Notes: a model not told the origin generated them from the sequence alone. Shown: positions 34,577 through 43,368, numbered from the stretch's first letter. The stretch is 64,000 nucleotides of DNA from Cellulomonas fimi (GCF_012952065.1 NZ_JABCJJ010000002.1:186001-250000); one strand, 5' to 3'. Program-made: numbers and translations.

Positions 34577-36517
34577 TCAGGCGGCGCGCTGGCTGAGCCG
34601 GTGCAGGCGCAGGGCCAGCTGGACCTCGAGGCTGCGCGACGGCTCGGTCCAGTCGGCGCCGAGCAGGCCCGTGACGCGCTCGAGCCGCTGGGTCACCGTG
34701 TTGACGTGGACGTGGAGCGTGCTCGCGGCCCGGCTGGGGCTTGCCCCCGCGGCGTAGTAGGCCTCGAGCGTGCCGACCAGGTCGCTGCGGCGTCGTGCGT
34801 CGTAGTCGAGCACGGGGCCGAGCACGTCGGCGACGTACCGGCCGACGTCGGGAGCGCCGCCGACGACGAGGCCCGCGAAGCCGAGGTCGGCCGCGGTCGA
34901 GCCGGTGCCGGGCGTCCCGAGCGCGACGAGCGCGTCCGCGGTCCGGCGCGCCTCCTCGTACGCGCGCCGCAGGCCCTCACGAGGCGTCACGGGGCCCGCC
35001 GCGCCGACGGTCACGGGGCCCTGGTGGCTGAGCCTGCTCGCGAGCTGCGAGGCGACGCCCGAGGCGTCCTCGCCGCGCACGAGCACCACGATGTCGCCGG
35101 CGTGCTCCGCCACCAGGCCGCCGCCGACGGACCCCGGCGTCGAGGTGCCCGGCCCGCTGCCGAGCAGCGAGCCACCGGCGACGACGGCGCCCGCCGCGAG
35201 CACGACGCTCCGGCGGGGCCGACCGGTCGCGGGGTGGCACACGGCGACCACGTGCGGCGCCGTGAGGTCGATCCCGACCGCGCGGGCCCGCGCGGCGAGC
35301 GTCGCCTCGTCCTGCGGCCGGCCCTCGGGCTGCGTGAGCAGGTCGGCCAGGAGGTCCGTGCGCATCTGGTGCTCGGTCTCCGCGGACTGCCGGCGGAAGA
35401 GCAGGAGAAGAGCGGTCACGACCGCGGCGCGCTCGAGCGTCCGCTGGTCCCCGGCGTCGAGCGGGCCGCGACCGCCGAGCACGAGCGTCCCCATCCGCTC
35501 GTCGGCCGCCGTGACGGCGGCGGCCCACACGCCGTCGGCCGACGCGAGCCGGCCCGAGGACTCCGAGGTGCGCACCGCCGGGGCCTGCGAGAGCGGGTCG
35601 GGGCCCGAGGTCGGTGCGAGCGGCGCCTGCGTCCCCTGGGTCGCGGTCCGTCGCCCCTCGGCGTCGATCACGACGACCCAGCCGCCGAGCAGCACGGCGA
35701 GCGCCCCGGCGATGTCGTCGACCCCGCCGCCGCCGAGCACGATCTCCGTGAACCGGTCGTGGGCGGCCGCGGCCCGCTCGGCGGACTCGGCCTGCCGCCG
35801 GACGGTCTCGTGCGCAGCCGACAGCGCCTCGAGAGCGTCCCGGGTATCCGCTGCGGCGTCCGCCTGGGCCAGCGAGACGGCGGCCAGGGCGGCGAGCGAG
35901 CCGAGCAGCGACACCTCCTCGGGCGTGAACGGGCGGGGGCCGCGGTTGGCCGCGAACAGCACGCCGACGAAGTCGCCGTCGACCAGGAGCGGCACGCCGC
36001 AGATGGCGACCAGGCCCTCCTCCTCGACGGCGGTGTCGATGTCGGTCGTGTGCCGGTAGCGCTCGTCGAGCGCGTACTCGGCGGTCCAGTGCGGGCGTGC
36101 GGTCTGCGCGACGAGCCCGCCCAGCCCGGCCCCCAGCGGCAGGCGCAGGGTCTGGAAGTGCGCGGAGACCGAGCCGTCGGTCGCGCGCATGTACGTGTCA
36201 CCGACCTCGCGGTCGTGCACGGTCAGGTACGCGACGTCGGTGCTGAGCAGCGCACGCGCGCGACGCACGATCGCGTCGAGCACGCCGCGCGTGTCCCGCA
36301 TCGACGCGAGCTCGCGCGCGGTGTCGACGAGAGCGCTGAGCTGCGCCTCGCGCCGCCGGCGCGCGTCGAGGACCGTCCGGACCCGCAGCGCGAGCGAGCG
36401 GGCGGCCGCGCCGGTCTCGGGGTCGACCTCCTGGATGGTGGCTGCGCGCTCCTCGAGTGCGTCCGCCGAGGCGTCCTCGGCGAGGAGGCGGAGGAGGTCG
36501 AGAGCCGTCTGCGGCAT
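34577..36517 (-). CDS. GAF-domain PucR/CdaR-type transcriptional regulator (paralog 1)
   Basis: A 646-residue regulator. Order of parts: helical N-terminus (1-60), GAF sensor domain at about 65-220 (LPLGAGLGGLVAQTARPHW, AICGVPLLVDGDFVGVLF), a second sensor/diguanylate-like region around 265-560, and the PucR-type C-terminal HTH at about 580-640 (ASPSRAASTLHVHVNTVTQRLERV). The ATG at 36517 has GGAGG 9 bases before. It is strikingly similar along its whole length to the regulator at 49048-51006. Members of this group control catabolic operons; the target here is unclear. Confidence 0.9.
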   Translation of the reverse strand: MPQTALDLLRLLAEDASADALEERAATIQEVDPETGAAARSLALRVRTVLDARRRREAQLSALVDTARELASMRDTRGVLDAIVRRARALLSTDVAYLTVHDREVGDTYMRATDGSVSAHFQTLRLPLGAGLGGLVAQTARPHWTAEYALDERYRHTTDIDTAVEEEGLVAICGVPLLVDGDFVGVLFAANRGPRPFTPEEVSLLGSLAALAAVSLAQADAAADTRDALEALSAAHETVRRQAESAERAAAAHDRFTEIVLGGGGVDDIAGALAVLLGGWVVVIDAEGRRTATQGTQAPLAPTSGPDPLSQAPAVRTSESSGRLASADGVWAAAVTAADERMGTLVLGGRGPLDAGDQRTLERAAVVTALLLLFRRQSAETEHQMRTDLLADLLTQPEGRPQDEATLAARARAVGIDLTAPHVVAVCHPATGRPRRSVVLAAGAVVAGGSLLGSGPGTSTPGSVGGGLVAEHAGDIVVLVRGEDASGVASQLASRLSHQGPVTVGAAGPVTPREGLRRAYEEARRTADALVALGTPGTGSTAADLGFAGLVVGGAPDVGRYVADVLGPVLDYDARRRSDLVGTLEAYYAAGASPSRAASTLHVHVNTVTQRLERVTGLLGADWTEPSRSLEVQLALRLHRLSQRAA

Positions 36518-36571
36518 GCGGCAGATCCTCCCACAGCGGCACACGTGCCCCCAGAGGCCGGCAGTGCCGCG

Positions 36572-36742
36572 CTACTCGTCGGCGCCCGTCTCCTCGGTCT
36601 CCTGACCCGGCCGCGGGCCGGCCTCCTGCCGCAGCTGCGACGGCGAGGTGTAGCCGGGTTCCGGGCCGTCGCCGTCGGATCCGGGGGTCGACGGCGCGTC
36701 CTCGGGCTCGTGGTCAGGGTGCGGCCCGGGCTGCTCGCTCAT
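36572..36742 (-). CDS. Small acidic protein (56 aa)
   Basis: A 56-residue Glu/Pro/Gly-rich protein of no known family. The ATG at 36742 overlaps the stop of the preceding small gene and has GAGGAGCGAGG upstream. It is probably disordered. Together with its upstream partner it makes a tiny two-gene operon of acidic proteins; no function can be inferred. Confidence 0.6.
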   Translation of the reverse strand: MSEQPGPHPDHEPEDAPSTPGSDGDGPEPGYTSPSQLRQEAGPRPGQETEETGADE

Positions 36743-36912
36743 CCTCGCTCCTCCTCGAGCTCGAACCCCGTGCCGTCGATCGCGTCCTGCCGGTCCGTCA
36801 GGCCGAGGTCGTCCGCGCGCGGCTCGAGGAGGTCGGCGTCCTGGGGGACCTCGACCGGCGTCTCGGGGATCGGCTCGAGCTCGTCGTCGGGCCTCGTCGC
36901 GTCCTCGCTCAT
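36739..36912 (-). CDS. Small acidic protein (57 aa)
   Basis: A 57-residue protein rich in Asp/Glu/Pro (PIPETPVEVPQDADLLEPRA). The ATG at 36912 follows GGAGGTCACCG. Its stop overlaps the start of the next small gene (ATGA). Both start with MSE, suggesting a duplication or common role. Family not recognised. Confidence 0.6.
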   Translation of the reverse strand: MSEDATRPDDELEPIPETPVEVPQDADLLEPRADDLGLTDRQDAIDGTGFELEEERG

Positions 36913-36997
36913 CGGTGACCTCCGTGTCTCGTCGGGTGTGCTCGTCGTGTTGCGCTTCGTCATGTGTGCTTCGTCTGGTCGGCCCGCCGGCGTCATC

Positions 36998-37046
36998 GGC
37001 TCGCGGGCTCGCGGGCTCGCAACCCCCCGGGCTCGCGGGCTCGCGG
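36998..37046. repeat. GGCTCGCG short direct repeats
   Basis: Five copies of GGCTCGCG or a close variant lie in the gap between the small acidic genes and the HNH gene. No gene seen there. Confidence 0.6.
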
Positions 37047-37161
37047 TGGACCGGGTCGCCGGGCCGGAGCCCCTCCTCGTCCGGTGCGTCCGACGCTACG
37101 CCGCAGCCCCAGGACCGCCACTCGAGGTGCGCCGGGCCCGGGTGATGTCGGTGGCGCAGCG

Positions 37162-37174
37162 TAGAGTCGTACAC
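37162..37174 (+). promoter_or_regulatory. -10 box of a probable leaderless HNH endonuclease transcript
   Basis: TAGAGT (37162-37167) followed by 7 bases and the GTG at 37175. The same layout occurs before the ATGs at 39242 and 53717. Confidence 0.5.
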
Positions 37175-39040
37175 GTGTTCGAATCGAGGGCTGAGGTGCG
37201 ACGCGGCGGCTGCGTCGATGTGCCGCTGTCCGACGGCGACGTGGGCGTCGAAGCGCCGCTGTCCGCCGACGCGTCGCGGTCCGTGGACGCGTTCCTCGGG
37301 AGCGAGAGGTCGGGGTCCGCGGTCGAGGGCCGCGCGGTCGAGGGCCGCGCGGGGGCGCCCCTCGACGTGGTGTTCCGTGAGCTGGTGCGCGCGTTGGCCA
37401 CGGGGGTCGGCCATCCCGCTGTGACGGCCCGCGGCCGCTCGGTCCCTCGTGGCGTCGCGCTCGCGGAGCTGCTCGACGAGCACCTGCCCGGCGTCGAGCT
37501 GGTCAAGACCCTGATCGCGCTCGACCCTGCCGAGCTGCACGACGCCGCGCTGGTCGAGGTGGTCGCCGCGTGGGAGCGGGTGGGGTCGTGGGTCGCCGGA
37601 CGGCAGAGCGCCGCCGTCGCCGAGCTGGCCCACCGGCGCTCCGCCGCCACCGGACGTGTCGAGTTCGTCGTGGACGAGGTCGGCGCACGGCTCGGTGTCA
37701 CCCGCGCCGCGGCCGAGGCGAAGGTGGTGCTGGCGCTGCACCTGGAGGAGATGCCCGAGCTGCGCGCGGGGCTGGCGACCGGCGCGCTCGACGTACGCAA
37801 GGCCACGGTCCTGTCCGAGGGCTTCCCGGGCACCCACGTGTCGGATGCGCGGGCCGCCCATCGCGTCCTGCTCCCCGATGCCCCGGGGCTCACGGTCCCG
37901 CAGCTGCGGGCGCGGATCCGGCAGCTCGAGCTCGCCGCCGACCCCGAGGCGGCCACGAAGCGTCACCAGCGCGCGACGAGCGACCGGTTCGTACGGCTGA
38001 CGCCTGCGCCGGATGCGATGGCATGGCTCACCGCCTACCTCCCGGCCGACGACGCGATGTGCGTGTACACCGCGCTCGACGCCGTCGCGGGCTGCGCGTC
38101 CCCACAGGACGCCCGCGGGATCGATGCCAGGCGCGCCGACGTGCTCACGGGGGTGCTCGGTCACGTGCTCGACACCGGCGTCGTCCCGGCGGGCGTCGGC
38201 GGCGACGTCGGGACGCCGCTGCGCACGCGGCACGGGCGGCGCCCGCACCTGCAGGTCACTGCGGCGGCGACGACGTTGCTCGGCCTGGACGAGACGCCCG
38301 CCGAGCTCGCGGGGTACGGCCCGGTTCCGGCCGCGATGGCTCGCAGGATCGCGACCGACGCGACGTGGCGGCGCATCTTCACCGATCCCGCGACCGGGCA
38401 GCTCACCGGGATCGGACCACGCCGCTACCGTGCCGGGGCCGACCTCACCTCGACCGTGCTGGCCAGGGACGTCACCTGCACCTTCCCTGGCTGCCGCGTC
38501 GCAGCGGCCCGCTGCGACCTCGACCACATCCGCCCGTTCGACCACGTCTCAGCGGCGCGCAGCGACGAGCGCGCCTCAGCCGGTACCGAGCAGACGACGA
38601 CGCAGAACCTCCATGCGCTGTGCCGCCACCACCACCGACTCAAGACCCACGCCGGCTGGTCGGTCACCCGTGACGACGCGACCGGGAGGACCCTGTGGAC
38701 CGCGCCGACCGGGCACACCCACATTCGAGAGCCGGTGCCGATCGAACCCGCCCGGCTCGTCACCGACCAGGCCAGGCTCGTCGCCGTCCCCGCCCGACTC
38801 GTCACCGACCAGGCCAGGCTCGTCGCCGACCCCGCCCGACTCGTCACCGACCAGGCCAGGCACGTCCTCGCCGGGGACACCGTGGTGCCTTCCCACGCGA
38901 TGCCGCTCGGGGGAGCCGTGCCCGAGCGACCAGGTGCCCCTCCTCGTGAGAGTCCGCACGGCCCGCCTCCCGACGCCGATCCGCCACGGTCCGACGCGCT
39001 TGGTGCCCGGTTCGACCGGGACGGTCCGCCACCGTTCTGA
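37175..39040 (+). CDS. DUF222/HNH endonuclease (13E12-like family)
   Basis: About 621 residues: an N-terminal low-complexity part, the DUF222 domain at roughly 70-400 (VGSWVAGRQSAAVAELAHRR), and an HNH nuclease motif near 430-490 (CTFPGCRV, CDLDHIRPFDH, NLHALCRHHHRLKTH) with its zinc Cys pairs and catalytic His. The start may be the leaderless GTG at 37175 or the ATG at 37145. The tail carries a 14-residue repeat PARLVTDQARLVAV in about three copies (42-bp DNA repeat), then a Pro/Gly-rich end. Members are multicopy in actinobacteria and of unclear role. Confidence 0.9.
   Translation: MFESRAEVRRGGCVDVPLSDGDVGVEAPLSADASRSVDAFLGSERSGSAVEGRAVEGRAGAPLDVVFRELVRALATGVGHPAVTARGRSVPRGVALAELLDEHLPGVELVKTLIALDPAELHDAALVEVVAAWERVGSWVAGRQSAAVAELAHRRSAATGRVEFVVDEVGARLGVTRAAAEAKVVLALHLEEMPELRAGLATGALDVRKATVLSEGFPGTHVSDARAAHRVLLPDAPGLTVPQLRARIRQLELAADPEAATKRHQRATSDRFVRLTPAPDAMAWLTAYLPADDAMCVYTALDAVAGCASPQDARGIDARRADVLTGVLGHVLDTGVVPAGVGGDVGTPLRTRHGRRPHLQVTAAATTLLGLDETPAELAGYGPVPAAMARRIATDATWRRIFTDPATGQLTGIGPRRYRAGADLTSTVLARDVTCTFPGCRVAAARCDLDHIRPFDHVSAARSDERASAGTEQTTTQNLHALCRHHHRLKTHAGWSVTRDDATGRTLWTAPTGHTHIREPVPIEPARLVTDQARLVAVPARLVTDQARLVADPARLVTDQARHVLAGDTVVPSHAMPLGGAVPERPGAPPRESPHGPPPDADPPRSDALGARFDRDGPPPF
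38747..38864. repeat. 42-bp tandem repeat inside the HNH gene
   Basis: Units at 38747-38788 and 38789-38830 and a partial third to about 38864 differ at only two or three positions. In frame, so copy changes alter only tail length. Confidence 0.9.
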
Positions 39041-39131
39041 CGTGCGCCTCTGACGTTGATGATGGAAGGGTCCGGCTCGGGGTGTGGCTCTGCCTCTGAC
39101 GTGCGCCTCTGACGTGCGCCTCTGACGTGCG
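39034..39131. repeat. 13-bp repeats CCTCTGACGTGCG downstream of the HNH gene
   Basis: Three perfect tandem units fill 39093-39131, and two imperfect ones overlap the HNH stop at 39034-39056. A -10-like TACGTT (39230-39235) sits 6 bases before the next ATG, suggesting a leaderless start. The rest of 39041-39241 shows no gene. Confidence 0.8.
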
Positions 39132-39241
39132 CCGCTCCGTCGCGGCACGCCACGCGCGGCCGGCGACTCGCCCGGACCCCGCTCGGCGCCCACGACGTCA
39201 CTCGACCGGCGGCGCCGGGCCCCGGACCGTACGTTGCCTGC

Positions 39242-39991
39242 ATGCACAGCTCTCGCAGGCATCGGACAGTGCGCTCGCGCGCCGGGGGCCACGACGTCGT
39301 CGCGACCAGAGCCGGTACGCCGGGTGCGCCGGCGTACGTGCTCGTGCACGGCATCGGCGTGTCGGGCCGCTACTTCGGTCCGCTGACGGATGAGCTGGCG
39401 GAGGTCGGGGACGTGCTCGTCCCCGACCTCCCCGGGTTCGGCCGCAGCGCGCGACCGCGGGAGGTGCTGTCGATCGCGGCGCACGCTCGCGTGGTCGCTG
39501 CGCTCGTCGCGGAGCACGGCCTCGTCGCCCCCGTGGTGGTCGGGCACTCGATGGGGTGCCAGATCGTGGCCGAGCTGCTCGCGGTACACCCCGGGACGGC
39601 GGCGCGCGGGGTCCTCGTCGGGCCCGTCACCAACACCCGCGAGCGCACAGCGGTGCGGCAGGGGATGCGACTGCTGCAGGACGGAGCCCACGAGCCGATG
39701 CGGGTCAACGCGATGATCACCGCGGACTACGTGCGGTGCGGTCCGCGCCGGTACGCGGCGACGCTGCCGCACATGCTCGACTACCCGCTCGCCGAGCGGT
39801 TGGGTGATGCCACCGCGCCCGTGGTGCTGGTGCGCGGGGAGAACGACCCGATCGCTCCGCGCTACTGGCTCGACGAGCTGGCCGCGGCGGCGCCCACCGT
39901 CGGCGTGGCCGAGGTCCCTGACTCGGGGCACGTCGCGATGTACACCGAGCCGGCAGTGGTGGCGGACCTGTGCCGCGGCGTGACCTGCTGA
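39242..39991 (+). CDS. Alpha/beta hydrolase (first of a coupled pair)
   Basis: A 249-residue alpha/beta hydrolase with oxyanion motif VLVHGIGVSGRYF, nucleophile GHSMGC near residue 98, acid in RGENDPIAP and histidine in SGHVAMY. TACGTT lies 6 bases before the ATG and there is no ribosome site, so the gene is probably leaderless. Its end overlaps the GTG of the next hydrolase gene by 22 bp. Substrate unknown. Confidence 0.85.
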   Translation: MHSSRRHRTVRSRAGGHDVVATRAGTPGAPAYVLVHGIGVSGRYFGPLTDELAEVGDVLVPDLPGFGRSARPREVLSIAAHARVVAALVAEHGLVAPVVVGHSMGCQIVAELLAVHPGTAARGVLVGPVTNTRERTAVRQGMRLLQDGAHEPMRVNAMITADYVRCGPRRYAATLPHMLDYPLAERLGDATAPVVLVRGENDPIAPRYWLDELAAAAPTVGVAEVPDSGHVAMYTEPAVVADLCRGVTC

Positions 39992-40800
39992 CCGTGGGCC
40001 GGCGGCTCCGGCGCCCGACGACGGCGCCGCGGCCACGATCCGCGTCGCCCGCCGCGTCGCGCCGACGCCCGGTCCTGCCGACGACGACGCCGGCTCGCCG
40101 CGGGCGTCTGCCCACCCTCGCCCGCCGCGCGTGGTGGTGGCTCGCCGACTACGCCTACGTCACGTGGTGGCAGGTCGTCGGGCTCGTGGTCCCCGGGGGG
40201 GCCCAGGAGCTCCGCGTGCCGTCGGGCGGTGTACGCCCGCCGGTCGTGCTGGTGCCGGGGGTCTACGAGAGCTGGCGGTTCATGCGCCCGCTGGCCCGCG
40301 CGCTGCACGGGCACGGGCACGACGTGCACGTGATCCAGAAGCTGGGGTTCAACCGCGGCACCATCCCGGACATGGCGGCGCTGACCACGGAGCACCTCGC
40401 CGAGGCCGACCTGCGCGACGTCGTCGTCGTCGGGCACAGCAAGGGCGGCCTCATCGGCAAGTACGCCATGCTCCGGCTCGACCCGGAGCACCGGATCCGG
40501 GCGATGGTCACGATCAACACCCCGTTCGCGGGCTCGCCGTACGCGCGGTGGGTCCCGCTCGCCGCCGTGCGCGCCTTCGTCCCCACGGACACGGTGCTGG
40601 CGGGGCTCGCCGCCGAGCTCGAGGTGAACTCCCGCATCACGTCGATCTCGAGCCAGTTCGACCCGCACATCCCCGGCGGGAGCGCGCTCGACGGCGCGAC
40701 CAACGTCCAGCTCGCGACGCCCGGGCACTTCCGGGTGCTCAGCGACCCTGCGCTCGTGCCGACGATCCTCGAGGTGCTCGAGCAGGCCCGCGACGCCTGA
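39970..40800 (+). CDS. Lipase-like alpha/beta hydrolase (second of the pair)
   Basis: A 276-residue hydrolase. An Arg/Pro-rich N-terminus (1-45) is followed by a hydrophobic tryptophan-rich segment (AWWWLADYAYVTWWQVVGLVV) that may touch the membrane, then VVLVPGVYESW, nucleophile GHSKGG near 158 and a likely histidine in PGHFRVL. The lysine after the nucleophile resembles PGAP1/lipase-type enzymes. The GTG at 39970 overlaps the previous gene, implying translational coupling; a start further in is possible. It probably acts on a lipid ester (inference). Confidence 0.8.
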   Translation: MPRRDLLTVGRRLRRPTTAPRPRSASPAASRRRPVLPTTTPARRGRLPTLARRAWWWLADYAYVTWWQVVGLVVPGGAQELRVPSGGVRPPVVLVPGVYESWRFMRPLARALHGHGHDVHVIQKLGFNRGTIPDMAALTTEHLAEADLRDVVVVGHSKGGLIGKYAMLRLDPEHRIRAMVTINTPFAGSPYARWVPLAAVRAFVPTDTVLAGLAAELEVNSRITSISSQFDPHIPGGSALDGATNVQLATPGHFRVLSDPALVPTILEVLEQARDA

Positions 40801-40859
40801 GGTCGGGCGCGCCTCGCCGGGTCACCGGCGTCGCGTCGGTCGGTAGGCCCGGCGTCGCG

Positions 40860-41162
40860 TCAGTCCGTGGGCTCGACCACGGGCGGATCGGGCAGGTCCA
40901 CGTCGTCGGCCGGGTCCGCCGTCCCTGCGCCGGCCGTCCCCGCCGCTGTCGTCCCCGCCGCTGTATTCCCCGCCGCTGTCGTCCCCCCCGCCGTCGTCCC
41001 CCCCGCCGTCGTGCCCGCGTCGGCCTCGGCAAGCGGGTCGGTGATGTCATCCGGGTTCGGTGCCCACTCGTCACGGGGCTCCGGCGAATCGTCACGGGGC
41101 TCCGGCGAGCTCCCCGGCGAGACCCCGGCGTCCTGCGCCCCCTGGTCCGGCGTCTGCGACAT
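40860..41162 (-). CDS. Low-complexity acidic protein with pentapeptide repeats
   Basis: A 100-residue protein of no known family. The ATG at 41162 has a strong AAGGAGGG site, which supports real expression. Residues 1-45 are Asp/Pro/Ser-rich with a duplicated SPEPRD, and 48-85 are Ala/Gly/Thr repeats (AAGTT, AGGTT) from a 15-bp DNA repeat at about 40936-41025. No membrane or signal sequence. Probably disordered. Confidence 0.65.
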   Translation of the reverse strand: MSQTPDQGAQDAGVSPGSSPEPRDDSPEPRDEWAPNPDDITDPLAEADAGTTAGGTTAGGTTAAGNTAAGTTAAGTAGAGTADPADDVDLPDPPVVEPTD

Positions 41163-41318
41163 GACAGCCCTCCTTGCATCGACCGGCGCGCGTCGGAGGT
41201 GGCGCCGCGGACCACGACGCTACGCGCGGATCCGGCCCGCGTCACCGGGGAACCGTGGACGCTTCGACCGGCTCGTGCGTGCGCGACCCGCTCGCAGCCG
41301 GTGACCGTGCCGGTCGAG

Positions 41319-41843
41319 TCAGGTCCGCTCGCGCAGGTGCGTCACGTCGCCCCGCGCGCGAACGGCCCCTCCCGTCCGGTCAAGGGTGAACCCGAGCGCC
41401 TCGGCCCACGCGGCGGACCGCTCGTCGGGCGCGGTGCCCTCGAGCCCGCACACGCTCGCCGGGAGCCGGCGCAGCGCATCGTGGAGCAGGGCGGCCGCGA
41501 CGCCGGTGCGGCGGTGCTCGGGGGTGACTCCGAGGGCACGCAGCTCCCAGCGGGAGCCGTCGACCTCGACGAGGGAGAGGTAGCCGACGATGGCGTCCCG
41601 CACCTCGCAGACGAGCACGAACCCGGCCGTCCCGTCGACCGGCTCCGGGCCGGGGGCCACGAAGGTCTCGAACGCGCACGCGTCGTCGACCAGGGCCCGG
41701 TGCAGCGTCCACAGCACCGCGGACTCGGACGGGATCGCGGGCCGGACGCGGCGTCGTCGACCCCGTGCCTGACCGTGCACGGGAGCACCGGCTGCGGCAC
41801 GTGCACGGCGCGGGCGAGGGAGGACGTGCGCGGGTAGGGCCAT
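41319..41843 (-). CDS. GNAT-family acetyltransferase
   Basis: A protein of about 174 residues with a GNAT fold: VLVCEVRDAIVGYLSLVEVDG, the acetyl-CoA loop LGVTPEHRRTGVAAALLHDAL near residue 105 and the late strand FTLDRTGGAVRA. The ATG at 41843 is the most plausible start, but the first 35 residues are basic and low in complexity; a GTG at the phrase VRPAIPSES would remove them. Substrate unknown. A GGGACC-CA-GGTCCC dyad lies 36 bases upstream. Confidence 0.75.
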   Translation of the reverse strand: MALPAHVLPRPRRARAAAGAPVHGQARGRRRRVRPAIPSESAVLWTLHRALVDDACAFETFVAPGPEPVDGTAGFVLVCEVRDAIVGYLSLVEVDGSRWELRALGVTPEHRRTGVAAALLHDALRRLPASVCGLEGTAPDERSAAWAEALGFTLDRTGGAVRARGDVTHLRERT

Positions 41844-41878
41844 GCCCCCAGGGCACCACGCCGGACTGCCGTCCACCT

Positions 41879-41892
41879 GGGACCCAGGTCCC
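41879..41892. promoter_or_regulatory. GGGACC-CA-GGTCCC dyad upstream of the GNAT gene
   Basis: Perfect 6-bp arms around a CA centre, similar to the site at 29128-29141 (12 of 14 positions). Confidence 0.4.
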
Positions 41893-41991
41893 TGCTCCGC
41901 GCTGTCCGCGTCACGAGCCCCAGCGGCCACCGACGCCGACCCGTTCGACGACGACCTCGGCGGCGCTCTCCGACGACTTCTCGCCACCCGC

Positions 41992-42090
41992 GGCCGGAAC
42001 GCGTGGCCGGAACGCGTGGCCGGAACGCACGGCCGGAACGCACGGCCGGAACGCGCTGCCGGCAGCGGCGCGCTGCCGGCAGCGGCGATG
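41992..42090. repeat. 13-bp and 17-bp tandem repeats between GNAT and Gfo/Idh genes
   Basis: Five units of GGCCGGAACGCRY (41992-42056) are followed by two copies of a GC-rich unit containing TGCCGGCAGCGGCG. The unit length of 13 is not a multiple of three, fitting a noncoding place. No gene is seen in 41893-42108. Confidence 0.85.
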
Positions 42091-42108
42091 CCGGGCGGTC
42101 GGGGAGGA

Positions 42109-43122
42109 TCATCGGCACGACGTCCCGTCGGTGCCGTCCATCCCGTCGGTGCCACCGGTCCCTCCGGTGCGGTCGGTGCCACCGGTCCCGCCGGTGCCCC
42201 GAGCGCCGGCGTGCTGCTCGACGTGCCGCACGACGTGCTCGCACAGCTCGTGCGTGCGCAGCGCGTCGGTGGCGTCGAGGTGGTGGCCGTCCCGGACGGC
42301 GGTGAGGAACGCGTCGCACATCGCCTCGAACCCGCGCAGCCGGGTCGCGGGCGCCCAGCCGTCCCGACGGCGGACCACCTCGCCGCCGTCGAAGTCGACG
42401 ACGTCGGCGAGGTCGACGACCTGACGTCGCCGCCCGTCCCCGATCACGTCGAGCCCCTCGTGCGCCGTCCCGGCGGTCCAGCTCATGACCCCGATCGCGA
42501 GCCGACCGGCTCCTGTGAACCGGACCGCGACGCGCCGGCACGAGCCGTCGTCGGCGGTGCGGACGGAGACCTCCACGTCGTCGGGCTCGAGCGCGCCGTC
42601 AGCGCGCGGGACGAGGAACCGCAGGGTGTCGACGACGTGGATGAAGTCGTCGAAGACCATGGCGCGAGCCGACCCGAGCGCGAGCTGGCGGTGCTTGTGG
42701 AGCACCACCACGTCGCGGTCCGGCCAGTCGGCGAGCTCACGGATCGCGGGCGCGTGGCGCCGGTTGAACCCGACCGCCAGGGAGACCCCGAGCCGTGTCG
42801 CGGTCTCGACGACCTCGCGCGCCGAGGCCAGGTCCGTGGCGATCGGCTTGTCGACCAGCACCGGCACCCCGTGACCGAGCAGCGTCGTCACGATCGCGGG
42901 ATGCGTCTGCGACGGCGTGTGCACGAAGGCCGCGTCGAGGCCGGCCACGAGCGCCTCGTCGACCGAGCGGAACCGGTCGCGGACGCGGTACCGGTCGGCT
43001 GTCGCCGCGAGCCTGGCGGGGTCACGGGTCACCAGCACGGGCACGACGCCGAGGGTCGCCGTGAGCACCGGGAGGTACGCCTTGGTCGCGATGTCCCCGA
43101 GACCGACGATCCCGACGCGCAT
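42109..43122 (-). CDS. Gfo/Idh/MocA-family oxidoreductase
   Basis: A 337-residue NAD(P)-dependent sugar or inositol-type oxidoreductase. The Rossmann motif GIVGLGDIATKAYLPVL begins at residue 4 and the catalytic-lysine motif appears as VDKPIATDLASAREVV near 98. The ATG at 43122 follows GGAGGGATGCGGG. The end of the protein is a Gly-Thr-Asp repeat (TGGTGGTD units) finishing in Ser-Cys-Arg, absent from normal members and similar in style to the flavoprotein tail at 12.3 kb. It is divergent from the liv operon at 43.4 kb. Confidence 0.85.
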   Translation of the reverse strand: MRVGIVGLGDIATKAYLPVLTATLGVVPVLVTRDPARLAATADRYRVRDRFRSVDEALVAGLDAAFVHTPSQTHPAIVTTLLGHGVPVLVDKPIATDLASAREVVETATRLGVSLAVGFNRRHAPAIRELADWPDRDVVVLHKHRQLALGSARAMVFDDFIHVVDTLRFLVPRADGALEPDDVEVSVRTADDGSCRRVAVRFTGAGRLAIGVMSWTAGTAHEGLDVIGDGRRRQVVDLADVVDFDGGEVVRRRDGWAPATRLRGFEAMCDAFLTAVRDGHHLDATDALRTHELCEHVVRHVEQHAGARGTGGTGGTDRTGGTGGTDGMDGTDGTSCR

Positions 43123-43209
43123 CCCGCATCCCTCCACCGACCCGGCGCCGGCGGCGTCGGTCCCGTCAGGGTAGGGCCTGCGGGCTCCCCACCCCCCGGC
43201 TGCAGATAC

Positions 43210-43316
43210 GGCGCGAATCGCGCGAGATCGCGCCGGACATGGTGGTCGAGCCCATGGACCTCGGTTGGACTATGTCCCGACGACCCATGTATGCCTGCTG
43301 CCCAGGTCCCTAGCGT
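43210..43316. promoter_or_regulatory. Divergent promoter region of the first branched-chain-type ABC operon
   Basis: Dyads are GGCGCGA/TCGCGCC (43210-43216 and 43228-43234, with an internal CGCGCGA) and CATGG/CCATG (about 43238-43256). A -10-like TAGCGT is at 43311-43316 with AGGTCCC directly upstream and no good -35, which suggests activator dependence. Confidence 0.45.
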
Positions 43317-43368
43317 TGCGGGACACGGCGATGGCGCACGGTGCGCCTCGGTATGGAGGTGGAGTGGC

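Noticed and set aside
37175-39040. HNH gene as part of a mobile element or toxin system
   Set aside because: No terminal repeats, integrase or immunity gene flank it; DUF222/HNH genes are ordinary multicopy genes in this group.
41992-42090. CRISPR or origin iterons
   Set aside because: Units of 13 bp without spacers, no cas genes, and no replication initiator gene nearby.
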